Assembly (NCBI GenBank): GCA_017521105.1
Contig: JAFXDY010000118.1
Coordinates: 1-33,121, forward strand
Length of the DNA: 33,121 nucleotides
Reading direction: 5' to 3'
DNA from: Treponema sp.
Lineage (GTDB): Bacteria; Spirochaetota; Spirochaetia; Treponematales; Treponemataceae
Shown: positions 1 to 6,654 of the stretch, piece by piece
Numbering within the stretch: position 1 is the first letter of the stretch
Layout of the letters: each line of letters begins with the position of its first letter
Position numbers and translations under genes: made by a program
The notes under the pieces: generated by a model
What the model was told of the DNA's origin: nothing
What the model saw: only the letters and a program-made list of their open reading frames with translations
Database searches by the model: none

Positions 1-636
1 ACTGGCGGCAGAATTATCTAATTTTTTTGGAACAACGTTATCTTTTTCACCTGTAATTTGAAAAACATTTACATTACATTTTTCAGTTTTATTTTCCCAA
101 ACATATTTTGGCATTTTTCCAGCAACACTCACAACACCAGCAAAAACATCATTTGCTTCAAGGGCTAGTCTATGTGTCATAAAAGCGCCATTACTAAAAC
201 CAATTGCAAAAACTTTTTCTTTACTTGTGTTATAATTTTTTTGAAAATATTCTACAACAGAAACTAAAAATCCAACGTCATCATTATTATTATGACCAAT
301 ACCAGAGTTCCATTCAGGAAGAGACGTTCTAACTTTTGGATTTTTGGAACCGTTCACCCAAACAACTGTATAACCTTGGGAAGTTGCCAACTTTTCAAAA
401 CCAGTTGTAGACCTAAAACTACTGGCACTGTTTCCGTATCCGTGCAACATAATTATCAAAGGCGAATTTTCCACAACTTCCGGAAAATCAACAATCACTT
501 TGTGTTCAATTCCTTGGTAAACGCAAGAAAATTCATTTTTGGTAATCAATGAAATTTTCTGCAATTTTGTAGACTTACAACCAATAAATAAAAAAAGAAC
601 TAAAAAACAAAAAATTTTAATTACATTTTTTTTCAC
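1..636 (-). CDS. Secreted esterase lipoprotein, PHB-depolymerase/LpqC-like (3' end cut by window edge)
   Basis: This is an alpha/beta hydrolase, probably a carbohydrate or feruloyl-type esterase acting outside the cytoplasm; substrate is inferred only from the family. The start is a GTG at 634-636 with a good ribosome site (AGAAGGG) about 8 nt upstream, and the frame stays open for 212 codons to the window edge, so the C-terminus is missing. Residues 1-20 form a basic, hydrophobic leader ending LFIGC, a spirochaete-type lipobox, so it is likely a lipoprotein. Residues 65-68 (HGYG) match the oxyanion-hole loop. GFSNG at 146-150 places the nucleophile at Ser148, and GEKDNVVP near 196-203 holds a likely catalytic Asp. 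The histidine would lie beyond the edge. It diverges from the redox module at 730. Confidence 0.82.
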   Translation of the reverse strand, partial: MKKNVIKIFCFLVLFLFIGCKSTKLQKISLITKNEFSCVYQGIEHKVIVDFPEVVENSPLIIMLHGYGNSASSFRSTTGFEKLATSQGYTVVWVNGSKNPKVRTSLPEWNSGIGHNNNDDVGFLVSVVEYFQKNYNTSKEKVFAIGFSNGAFMTHRLALEANDVFAGVVSVAGKMPKYVWENKTEKCNVNVFQITGEKDNVVPKKLDNSAAS

Positions 637-669
637 AAAACTATCCCTTCTTAATAAAAAATATTATAT

Positions 670-697
670 TTGATTATAACATTAGTTTTGATATAAT
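670..697 (+). promoter_or_regulatory. Promoter of the thioredoxin / CXXC / Fe-S operon
   Basis: TTGATT at 670-675 is separated by 16 bp from TATAAT at 692-697. Transcription would start near 704, leaving a short leader with an AGAGG ribosome site before the ATG at 730. Confidence 0.6.
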
Positions 698-729
698 AAA
701 ATCAGTATTTACTAAAGTAAGAGGTTTTT

Positions 730-1212
730 ATGAAAAGAACATTTTTGGCAATTCTGTTTATTTGTTTTACAACTTTTTCCTTTGCACTAGAAATTGGCGA
801 TAAAGCTCCAAATTTTAAAGTAGAACTTTCTGATGGAAAAAAAGTTCAACTTTCTGATTACAAAGGCAAATATCTTTTTTTACATTTTTGGGCAACTTGG
901 TGCGGTCCTTGCCGAAAAGAACTTCCAGAATTACAACAATTTTACCAAAGTCTTTCGCCATCTTCAAAAATACAGTTTTTGGCAGTTTGCATTTCTGACA
1001 CAAAAAAAAGCATGGATTCTTTTATGAAAAAAAATAAATTCACATTTCCAACAGCCCTTGACGAATCAGGATTTTTGGTAGCATTTCCTTACGACGTTCA
1101 GGCAATTCCAGTTTCAATTATCATAAATCCAGAAGGAAAAATTGAAAAACAAGTTATTGGAATGATGAGCCCAAAAGCATTGGAAAATTTTGTAAAAGAT
1201 TATGTTAACTAA
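730..1212 (+). CDS. TlpA/ResA-like periplasmic thioredoxin
   Basis: This 160-residue protein is a thiol-disulfide oxidoreductase of the TlpA/redoxin group. Residues 1-20 are a signal peptide ending SFA, so the mature protein should face the periplasm, possibly anchored by the uncleaved leader. The active site WCGPC lies at 57-61 (Cys58 and Cys61), in the usual FWATWCGPCRKELP setting. A cis-proline segment (AIPVS) follows in the C-terminal half. The start is supported by AGAGG 6 nt upstream. Its stop overlaps the start of the next gene by 11 nt, which predicts translational coupling. With its neighbours it probably receives electrons from inside the cell and passes them to extracytoplasmic disulfides or peroxides; the actual partner is not visible. 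Confidence 0.9.
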   Translation: MKRTFLAILFICFTTFSFALEIGDKAPNFKVELSDGKKVQLSDYKGKYLFLHFWATWCGPCRKELPELQQFYQSLSPSSKIQFLAVCISDTKKSMDSFMKKNKFTFPTALDESGFLVAFPYDVQAIPVSIIINPEGKIEKQVIGMMSPKALENFVKDYVN

Positions 1213-1336
1213 AAAACAAACAATTTTAATCATCAGTTCTATATTTCTCATTGGATTAGGATTTTTTCTAAAAGACAATCTAATGATTTTTAGAAAAGCC
1301 ATTTTTATTTGCATGGAGTGCATTGGAATTGGATAA
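1202..1336 (+). CDS. Small membrane CXXC protein, CD1871A-like family
   Basis: This 44-residue gene overlaps the preceding gene by 11 nt and the following one by 14 nt. The peptide begins MLTKKQTILIISS, has one hydrophobic segment (about residues 7-22), then a short basic stretch, and ends CMECIGIG, with Cys37 and Cys40 forming a CXXC pair. This layout (one transmembrane helix and a terminal CxxCIGIG) matches, from memory, the small family annotated as CD1871A family CXXC motif-containing protein, commonly found beside TlpA-like and 4Fe-4S membrane proteins. A role as electron relay between those neighbours is inference. Standard ORF length cut-offs would miss it. Confidence 0.8.
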   Translation: MLTKKQTILIISSIFLIGLGFFLKDNLMIFRKAIFICMECIGIG

Positions 1337-2156
1337 TCACAAAATCATAAAACACAGAAAACTAATCCAAATTTTATCACTTCTCATTTACAACGCCGAT
1401 GTAAAAAATTGGTTTACAGGAAACATTTCCCGTTCTCCATTAAAAAATGTTTGTGTTCCAGGCTTAAATTGCTATTCTTGCCCTGGAGCAATTTCTTCGT
1501 GTCCTTTGGGGGCAATTCAAAACACTTTAGCTTCCGGAAAAGCACCCATTTTAATTACAGGATTGCTTTTACTTTTTGGAACACTTTTTGGCCGTGCCAT
1601 TTGTGCATTTTTATGCCCAGTAGGTTTCATTCAAGAATTGATTTATAAAATTCCTTCACCCAAAATCCCAAAAACTAAAAAAATAGAAACCGTTTCGCAA
1701 AAACTTCAAAAAACAAAATACATCGTTTTAGTTCTTACCCTCGCCCTTCCATTGCTTTTTTATTTTATAAATGGTTTTGCTTCCCCATATTTTTGCCAAT
1801 TCATTTGTCCAGCCGGAACTGTGGGCGCTGGTTGGCCATTAGTTTTGCTTCAAAAAGGACTTTCTGATTCAATTGGATTTTTATTCAAATGGAAAAGTGT
1901 GATTGCAGCAGTTTTAATTTTTTGGTCAGTTTTCAGTTTCCGCCCATTCTGCAAATACATTTGTCCTCTAGGGGCAATTTATTCATTTTTTAATAAAGTT
2001 GCAATTTTTGGAATTAAAGTTGATTACACAAAATGTACAAACTGCCAAAAATGCACAAAAGATTGCAAAATGAATCCAAAAGCCGTAAATTCAACAGAAT
2101 GCATCCGCTGCGGACAATGCATCTCACAATGTGATTTTGGTGCTCTTAATTCATAA
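1323..2156 (+). CDS. Membrane 4Fe-4S polyferredoxin-like protein (NapH/YccM-like)
   Basis: This 277-residue integral membrane protein has several Fe-S or thiol sites. Near the N-terminus a cysteine cluster reads CVPGLNCYSCPG followed by SSCPLGA. Three further CxxxCP motifs follow (CAFLCPVG, CQFICPAG, CKYICPLG) next to hydrophobic helices around 71-95, 134-152 and 190-212. The C-terminus carries two ferredoxin sites, CTNCQKCTKDC and CIRCGQCISQC, each suited to one 4Fe-4S cluster. The chosen start is a TTG with GGAG 4 nt upstream. A second in-frame TTG lies two codons on with better spacing, so the exact start is uncertain. It probably moves electrons across the membrane to the CXXC peptide and thioredoxin encoded just upstream. 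Its stop overlaps the convergent recX stop. Confidence 0.87.
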   Translation: MELDNHKIIKHRKLIQILSLLIYNADVKNWFTGNISRSPLKNVCVPGLNCYSCPGAISSCPLGAIQNTLASGKAPILITGLLLLFGTLFGRAICAFLCPVGFIQELIYKIPSPKIPKTKKIETVSQKLQKTKYIVLVLTLALPLLFYFINGFASPYFCQFICPAGTVGAGWPLVLLQKGLSDSIGFLFKWKSVIAAVLIFWSVFSFRPFCKYICPLGAIYSFFNKVAIFGIKVDYTKCTNCQKCTKDCKMNPKAVNSTECIRCGQCISQCDFGALNS

Positions 2157-2168
2157 TTCATAATTCAT
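2148..2168. repeat. Three tandem 7-bp units covering two convergent stop codons
   Basis: AATTCAT occurs three times without a mismatch. The first copies contain the TAA of the Fe-S protein (2154-2156) and the TGA of recX (2151-2153). Confidence 0.9.
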
Positions 2169-2759
2169 AATTTCCTTTACCATTTTATAAGAAAAACCAG
2201 CATTCACCATTGCCGCAAGTAATTTTTCATCACGTTTTCCGTGTTTATAAAATTTTTCGTAGGCTTTTTTACAAATGTACTCTTCATCATTTTGAGAAAA
2301 ATATTCATCCAAAACTTCATTGGCAATATCTTTAGAAATTCCACGTTGCAAAAGTTCTGCCATTAATTTTGTTCTACCTTCAAAATGATTTATTCTTCTT
2401 GTATTTATCCAGGCAGTTGCAAAACGTTTATCACTTAAATAATTTTTGCTTTCTAAGTAAGAAAGTGCATTATCTATATATTTTTTTTCAAACTTTTTGG
2501 CTCTAAGTTTATTACACAACCCAAATTTACATTGTTCAGCCCTAGCCAAATATTCAACAGCTTTTAATTCCACAACACAAGTTAAACCTGCATCTAAAAT
2601 TTCATCAGTTTCAACTTCATTAAACTCTGCACCACTTTCAATACTATCAATTTTTACAGTATTTAAATATTCCTGACGAACATAAAAAGAGGAACAAGCA
2701 TTTGAACTAACTTTGTACATACCTTCGTATGCCATAGGAACAATAGACTTTATTATCAT
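2151..2759 (-). CDS. recX: Regulatory protein RecX
   Basis: RecX binds RecA filaments and limits recombination and SOS activity. This 202-residue protein has the family's all-helical three-repeat build: a region beginning LARAEQCKFGLCNKL, then YIDNALSYLESKNYLSDKRFATAWI, then GRTKLMAELLQRGIS and a C-terminal YKHGKRDEKLLAAMVNAGFSY. The N-terminal 65 residues are less typical. The ATG at 2759 has no Shine-Dalgarno but sits 6 nt after a -10-like hexamer, which suggests a leaderless mRNA. An alternative start at Met9 cannot be excluded. The last codons (MNYEL) are encoded by a 7-bp tandem repeat and overlap the convergent Fe-S gene by 6 bp. No recA lies nearby. Confidence 0.85.
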   Translation of the reverse strand: MIIKSIVPMAYEGMYKVSSNACSSFYVRQEYLNTVKIDSIESGAEFNEVETDEILDAGLTCVVELKAVEYLARAEQCKFGLCNKLRAKKFEKKYIDNALSYLESKNYLSDKRFATAWINTRRINHFEGRTKLMAELLQRGISKDIANEVLDEYFSQNDEEYICKKAYEKFYKHGKRDEKLLAAMVNAGFSYKMVKEIMNYEL

Positions 2760-2765
2760 AGTATA

Positions 2766-2794
2766 AAAATAATTTGCTTTACATGAAAATGCAA
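2766..2794 (-). promoter_or_regulatory. Putative leaderless promoter of recX
   Basis: On the minus strand TTGCAT (2789-2794), 17 bp, TATTTT (2766-2771), then 6 nt to the ATG. The hexamers are weak on their own; support comes from the same geometry at four other genes in this window. Confidence 0.4.
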
Positions 2795-2841
2795 GAAAAT
2801 TAAATCAAGGTTGTAATTATTTAACAAAACTCTAACAAAAC

Positions 2842-2874
2842 AAAAAAAACGCGACAGTTATAAAAACTATCGCG
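2842..2874 (-). terminator. Intrinsic terminator of rplM-rpsI
   Basis: A 10-bp stem (arms 2850-2859 and 2865-2874) with a 5-nt loop is followed on the minus strand by eight T. One position is a G-U pair on the minus transcript but a mismatch on the plus, which fixes the direction. Confidence 0.9.
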
Positions 2875-2921
2875 CTTTGTGCATTCAAAAAAGTTATGCA
2901 ACCAATTGAAAAAATGATTGA

Positions 2922-3314
2922 CTAACGTTTTGAGAATTGGAATCTTCTACGAGCACCGCGTTGTCCGTATTTTTTACGTTCAACCATACGAGAGTCACGT
3001 GTAAGGTATCCGTTAGCTTTAAGAGATGTACGAGCATCTGGATCAATTTGAACTAATGCACGTGAAATTCCGTGTAAACAAGCTGCAGCTTGACCATTCA
3101 AACCACCACCTGTAACGTTGATTACGATGTCATATTTGTTTCCCATTGAAGTAACTAACAATGGTTGATTAACAACTTGAACTTGTTCTGCAGATGAAAA
3201 ATAATCTTTTACATCTTTTCCATTAACAACAATTTTACCTGAGCCATCGCGAACAAATACACGAGCAACAGCAGTTTTTCTTCTTCCTGTACCAATAGCA
3301 ATATTTTTTACCAT
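2922..3314 (-). CDS. rpsI: 30S ribosomal protein S9
   Basis: Small-subunit ribosomal protein S9, whose C-terminal tail reaches the ribosomal P site. At 130 residues it has family length. It shows the N-terminal IGTGRRKTAVARVFVRDG, the central VTGGGLNGQAAACLHGISRAL, and the basic end GQRGARRRFQFSKR with the invariant last Ser-Lys-Arg. AGGGG lies a few nt upstream of the ATG. It follows rplM by 16 nt, the universal L13-S9 pair, and ends before a strong terminator. Confidence 0.98.
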   Translation of the reverse strand: MVKNIAIGTGRRKTAVARVFVRDGSGKIVVNGKDVKDYFSSAEQVQVVNQPLLVTSMGNKYDIVINVTGGGLNGQAAACLHGISRALVQIDPDARTSLKANGYLTRDSRMVERKKYGQRGARRRFQFSKR

Positions 3315-3330
3315 TTTCTATACCCCTGAA

Positions 3331-3759
3331 TTAAAGTTCGATTGGCTGTGGATTCTGAGCAGCGTGTGGATGTTCAGCACCAGCATAAATCTTAACGTTA
3401 TCCATCATCTTGCGACCAAGACGATTATGTGGAAGCATACCTGCAACAGCCAATTTCATTGGATCTGTAGGATGTTTTTCTGATAATTTTGCATAAGTTT
3501 GAGTTACAAGACCACCAGCGTATCCTGTGTAGTGGTGATACAATTTTTTTGTTTCTTTTCCACCAGTTACAGCAGCTTTTTCAGCATTAATAATTACAAC
3601 ATAATCACCCATAAGTTGATTTTTTGTATATGTTGGTTTGTTTTTACCACGTGCAATTGCAGCAGCTTTAGCAGCAACACGTCCCATTGGTTTTCCGGCT
3701 GCATCAATAACATACCATTTGCGAGCCTGTTCGTATTCTTTAACGAAAATTGTTTCCAT
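3331..3759 (-). CDS. rplM: 50S ribosomal protein L13
   Basis: Large-subunit protein L13, an early assembly protein that binds 23S rRNA. At 142 residues it has full length. Hallmarks include WYVIDAAGKPMGRVAAKAAAIARGK, the GDYVVIINAEK segment, KLYHHYTGYAGGL, and the C-terminal MLPHNRLGRKMMDNVKIYAGAEHPHAAQNP. AAAGG lies about 7 nt before the ATG. It heads the two-gene operon with rpsI. A strong promoter at 3881-3910 gives a leader of about 115 nt containing a stable hairpin, a natural place for autogenous control (inference). Confidence 0.98.
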   Translation of the reverse strand: METIFVKEYEQARKWYVIDAAGKPMGRVAAKAAAIARGKNKPTYTKNQLMGDYVVIINAEKAAVTGGKETKKLYHHYTGYAGGLVTQTYAKLSEKHPTDPMKLAVAGMLPHNRLGRKMMDNVKIYAGAEHPHAAQNPQPIEL

Positions 3760-3834
3760 GATATACCTTTCTAATTATAAATAAAAGTTTATCTAGCAAC
3801 TTCTAAATATTTGCATCTTATTCAAAAGTCACCT

Positions 3835-3865
3835 TATGATTTCTGATGAGCAGTCAAAAATCATA
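3835..3865 (-). promoter_or_regulatory. Hairpin in the rplM-rpsI leader
   Basis: Outer arms TATGATTT (3835-3842) and AAATCATA (3858-3865) pair perfectly. After a single-nt internal loop, TGA (3844-3846) pairs with TCA (3854-3856). It starts about 10 nt into the predicted transcript and could be an L13 or S9 autoregulatory site. Confidence 0.5.
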
Positions 3866-3880
3866 TTTAACGGGTATGAT

Positions 3881-3910
3881 ATAATATCAGATTTTTAGCG
3901 TGAGTGTCAA
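3881..3910 (-). promoter_or_regulatory. Promoter of rplM-rpsI
   Basis: On the minus strand TTGACA (3905-3910), 18 bp, TATTAT (3881-3886). The perfect -35 and near-consensus -10 fit a strong ribosomal-protein promoter. The start would be near 3874. Confidence 0.75.
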
Positions 3911-3969
3911 TGATATCAGAAAAAAAATTGATTTAAAAAATTAACATATTATAAGTATATAACCTCATA

Positions 3970-4051
3970 TTTGTCATTGCGAGGAGCAATGCGACGTGGC
4001 AATCCATTCACTAGATTGCTTCAACTTCTATCGAAGTTTCGCAATGACAAA
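3970..4051. repeat. Palindromic intergenic repeat, copy 1
   Basis: Perfect 13-bp terminal inverted repeats (3970-3982 and 4039-4051, TTTGTCATTGCGA) enclose two smaller hairpins, GCAATC/GATTGC and AACTTC/GAAGTT (4023-4038). A diverged copy lies at 17657-17732. The GTCATTGCGAGGAGC head resembles repeats I recall from many unrelated bacterial genomes. Confidence 0.85.
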
Positions 4052-4080
4052 TTCCATTTATATCTTTCATATAAAAACAA

Positions 4081-4308
4081 CTATTCTTGTTTTTCAGATT
4101 CTTTTTGAGCTTCTTTCTTTGCTTCTTTTTTATCTTTAATATCTGCTGCACCAATAAATAAACAAATTAATCCAACAAATGCAGCCAAAACAGGCAAAGA
4201 ACCTTTTAAGAAAGCAATTACATCAGCGCCCCAGTTTAAAGGGAACATTGGCAATACCGAAAAAACTGTAAATGCAATAAAAATAATTCCACAAATAATA
4301 GCGAACAT
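4081..4308 (-). CDS. Small two-helix membrane protein, unknown function
   Basis: I do not recognise this 75-residue protein. It has two hydrophobic helices (about residues 2-22 and 36-56) and a highly charged cytoplasmic tail rich in Lys and Glu (KDKKEAKKEAQKESEKQE). The ATG at 4308 is chosen over the TTG at 4326 because AGAGGA lies 9 nt before the ATG. It follows the DUF554 gene by 39 nt on the same strand and probably shares its transcript. The palindromic repeat at 3970-4051 lies directly downstream and may end or stabilise the mRNA. Confidence 0.7.
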   Translation of the reverse strand: MFAIICGIIFIAFTVFSVLPMFPLNWGADVIAFLKGSLPVLAAFVGLICLFIGAADIKDKKEAKKEAQKESEKQE

Positions 4309-4347
4309 AAAATTCCGTCCTCTCAAATAAATCTTATATTTTTAATT

Positions 4348-5088
4348 TTACTGAATAAATAGATTTTTTACAATTGGAAAAAGCACCACAAACAAACATT
4401 CAAACACCAAGGCAGGTAAATAGTTTGCAGTTTTAATTTTTTTAAGTCCCAAAAGATTAATTCCAATCATCACAATAATTGCCCCACCACAAGCAGTTAA
4501 TTCAGAAATTAATAAATCAGAAACGTAAGGCTGGATTACGCCAGAAAGCAAAGTTAAAGCACCTTGGTAAACTAAAATTGTGATTATAGAAAATGCAGTT
4601 CCAATTCCCATGGCAGCTGCAAACGAAATTGCCATAAATCCGTCTAAAATTGATTTTGTAAAAATAATTGAATAATCGTGTTCAATTCCGGCTTTAAAAG
4701 ATCCTACAATTGACATTGCCCCAACACAAAATAAAACAGAAGAATTTAAAAAAGCATAAGCAAAGTTTTTATTATTTTGATTTTCAAGACTTTCTTGAGG
4801 TACATCTTTTTGATTTTTGCTTACTACTTTAGAAAGAAAATTTCCAAAACGCAGAATTGCCCCATCAATATCAATAATATAACCAATAATTCCGCCCAAA
4901 ATTAAAGACAAAGTTAAAAAGATAATATTGTCATATTTAAATGCCATTTGAATTCCAAGAACAACTGTTACAATTCCTGCAGCAGTTTGAATCATATCTG
5001 AAAGTTCATCAGAAAATTTTTTAGCAAATAAAAGCCCAAAAATTGAACCAACCAAAACAGCAAAACAATTTACAAATACTGCAATCAT
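4348..5088 (-). CDS. DUF554 family membrane protein
   Basis: This 246-residue polytopic protein matches the DUF554 (YdfK-like) family: it opens IAVFVNCFAVLVGSIFGLLF, contains AAGIVTVVLGIQMAF and LGGIIGYIIDIDGAI, and later SSVLFCVGAMSIVGSF, a signature region of the family. Seven or so hydrophobic helices are visible, with a polar loop around residues 90-115. The function is not established; transport is a guess. The ATG at 5088 is chosen over an upstream TTG because GAGGTG lies 5 nt before it. The gene starts only about 20 nt after the tRNA-Leu terminator and I see no separate promoter in between. Confidence 0.85.
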   Translation of the reverse strand: MIAVFVNCFAVLVGSIFGLLFAKKFSDELSDMIQTAAGIVTVVLGIQMAFKYDNIIFLTLSLILGGIIGYIIDIDGAILRFGNFLSKVVSKNQKDVPQESLENQNNKNFAYAFLNSSVLFCVGAMSIVGSFKAGIEHDYSIIFTKSILDGFMAISFAAAMGIGTAFSIITILVYQGALTLLSGVIQPYVSDLLISELTACGGAIIVMIGINLLGLKKIKTANYLPALVFECLFVVLFPIVKNLFIQ

Positions 5089-5108
5089 ATTACACCTCAA
5101 AAAAATGC

Positions 5109-5143
5109 AAAAAAAAAAGAGATTACCAATGTTGGCAATCTCT
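5109..5143 (-). terminator. Terminator between tRNA-Leu and the DUF554 gene
   Basis: A 10-bp stem (5118-5127 with 5134-5143), with a G-U pair only on the minus transcript, is followed by nine T on the minus strand. It lies 2 nt after the tRNA 3' end. Confidence 0.88.
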
Positions 5144-5145
5144 TA

Positions 5146-5227
<82 letters not shown>

Positions 5228-5240
5228 GGAATGTTTACAA

Positions 5241-5269
5241 AATATATCAAATTTCACTTTTTGTGTCAA
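5241..5269 (-). promoter_or_regulatory. Promoter of tRNA-Leu
   Basis: On the minus strand TTGACA (5264-5269), 17 bp, TATATT (5241-5246). The start would be about 7 nt before the mature tRNA. Confidence 0.78.
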
Positions 5270-5303
5270 GTGGAAACATTTACATCTGAAAAACATTTTT
5301 TAA

Positions 5304-6608
5304 TTAAACATACACATCATCATTTCTTCCTTTAATTATTAAATGACCTTCATCAAAGGAACGTCGCAAAATGCTAAAAAATATTGATGTTATTCTCTCA
5401 CACTCAGATTTTCTCATAGGAGTTAAAACAGATTCTTCATCAAGAATTTCTAATTTTCGTCCTTTAGAAACATTAGATAGAATTTTTTCTCTAAATTCCA
5501 CAGATTTTCCAGCAATTAAATGACAAATATCAGCAATTGACATATCTCGCAATTTTTCTTGAATAAATCTATCATCTGCATTTACAACATCTTCAATTGT
5601 AAACAATCGGCTTCGTAAATCTTCACCTAAATCTGGATTATCTTCCGAAAGAACATTTATAATTTCAGATTCAGATTTTGGATCCATTTTTTTAAGAATT
5701 TGAGCAAGAACATTTTTTCCGTCAATTGATTCTGCTTTTTCGGAAGTTTGCTTTAATGATTTTTGATGCAAAGATTTATCAATTCGCTTAATTACATCTG
5801 GACTAATTTTTTCCATTTTTGCAAGACGAATCATAACTTCTTTTTTTTCATCTTCCTTCATTAAATTTATAATTTGAGCCGCTTTTTTGGGAACAAGATG
5901 AGACAAAACAATTGTCTGAACGCCAACGGATTCTTCTTTTAACAACAAATAAACTCGTTCAGAATCTGCATCATTCAAATATTCAAAAGGTTTTCCTTCA
6001 GAAAAAGGCATTGCTCTATCTAAAACTTCTTGTGCCTTTTCTTTTCCATAAACTTTTTGAAGAATATCTCTGGCAGTTTCCACTCCTCCACTTTGTCTTG
6101 ACTGTTTAATAAGACCTTTAAATTCTTCCAAGATTTTTTTGGATTCTTCTGGACTAACAGATTTTATAGAAGCAATTTCTGGAATAATTTTTTCAATTTG
6201 TTCTTCTGCCAAATGCGGTAAAACTTTTGCAGCTTCATCTTCTCCAATAATAATCAAAAATTTTGCAACACGACGATAAATTGAATCTTCTTTTTGTTCT
6301 GGCTTTGGAACTTTATATAAAATCTGTTCTGAATTATTTTGGTTATTTGAATTATTTTTATCTGGTTGAGTATTTGTATTATTTTGACTATTTTGACTAT
6401 TTTGATTTTTTTGATTCTGAATTTCATCAATAACTTTAGAAATAGACTGAAATGTAAATTTTTTAACATTCGAAACATTTTGATTATTTTTTGCCTGATT
6501 AGAAAGAATTACTTTATCTTCTTTTTTTGAAAAAATATCATCTGCCTGTTTATTATCATTTTGATTTTGATTTAAATATGCATTTTTTCTAATTTCATTT
6601 AAGTCCAT
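5304..6608 (-). CDS. fliG: FliG1-like flagellar motor switch protein with Asn/Gln-rich N-terminal extension
   Basis: FliG forms the rotor ring that couples stator torque to the flagellum. Residues about 110-434 of this 434-residue protein align in layout with FliG: an N-terminal helical domain (VAKFLIIIGEDEAAKVLPHL), a middle domain (VQTIVLSHLVPKKAAQIINLM), and a C-terminal torque domain (FTIEDVVNADDRFIQEKLRDM then MSIADICHLIAGKS). It is about 100 residues longer than usual FliG because of an N/Q/K-rich low-complexity extension. The EHPQ motif of the middle domain is degraded to ESVGVQ. Spirochaetes carry two FliG paralogues, and this one, divergent and outside any flagellar operon, fits FliG1. 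It has no Shine-Dalgarno; TAGAAT lies 6 nt before the ATG. Confidence 0.85.
   Translation of the reverse strand: MDLNEIRKNAYLNQNQNDNKQADDIFSKKEDKVILSNQAKNNQNVSNVKKFTFQSISKVIDEIQNQKNQNSQNSQNNTNTQPDKNNSNNQNNSEQILYKVPKPEQKEDSIYRRVAKFLIIIGEDEAAKVLPHLAEEQIEKIIPEIASIKSVSPEESKKILEEFKGLIKQSRQSGGVETARDILQKVYGKEKAQEVLDRAMPFSEGKPFEYLNDADSERVYLLLKEESVGVQTIVLSHLVPKKAAQIINLMKEDEKKEVMIRLAKMEKISPDVIKRIDKSLHQKSLKQTSEKAESIDGKNVLAQILKKMDPKSESEIINVLSEDNPDLGEDLRSRLFTIEDVVNADDRFIQEKLRDMSIADICHLIAGKSVEFREKILSNVSKGRKLEILDEESVLTPMRKSECERITSIFFSILRRSFDEGHLIIKGRNDDVYV
6382..6408. repeat. Tandem 9-bp repeat in the fliG N-terminal extension
   Basis: TTTTGACTA occurs twice exactly (6382-6390, 6391-6399) with a third degenerate unit. 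On the coding strand it gives the Q-N-S repeats. Loss or gain of a unit keeps the frame. Confidence 0.75.
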
Positions 6609-6654
6609 ACAATAATTCTACTACTTTTTTTTGTTTTATGGTATATTTTCTTTT

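Larger units (their letters stand above)
3760..4080. other. 321-bp gap upstream of rplM: leader hairpin, promoter and palindromic repeat
   Basis: No gene is visible. Reading away from rplM it holds a leader hairpin (3835-3865), a minus-strand promoter (3881-3910), an AT-rich spacer, and an 82-bp palindromic repeat (3970-4051) just downstream of the small membrane protein gene. Confidence 0.8.

Noticed and set aside
292-552. An 86-codon plus-strand ORF
   Set aside because: It is antisense to the esterase lipoprotein, whose reading frame has a lipobox and the GxSxG motif.
5230-5280. AATGTTT/AAACATT inverted repeat downstream of fliG as a terminator
   Set aside because: The loop is too long and the repeat overlaps the tRNA-Leu promoter; there is no T tract.
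6254-6478. A 74-codon minus-strand ORF
   Set aside because: It is another frame of the Asn/Gln-rich part of the fliG gene; low-complexity DNA opens several frames.
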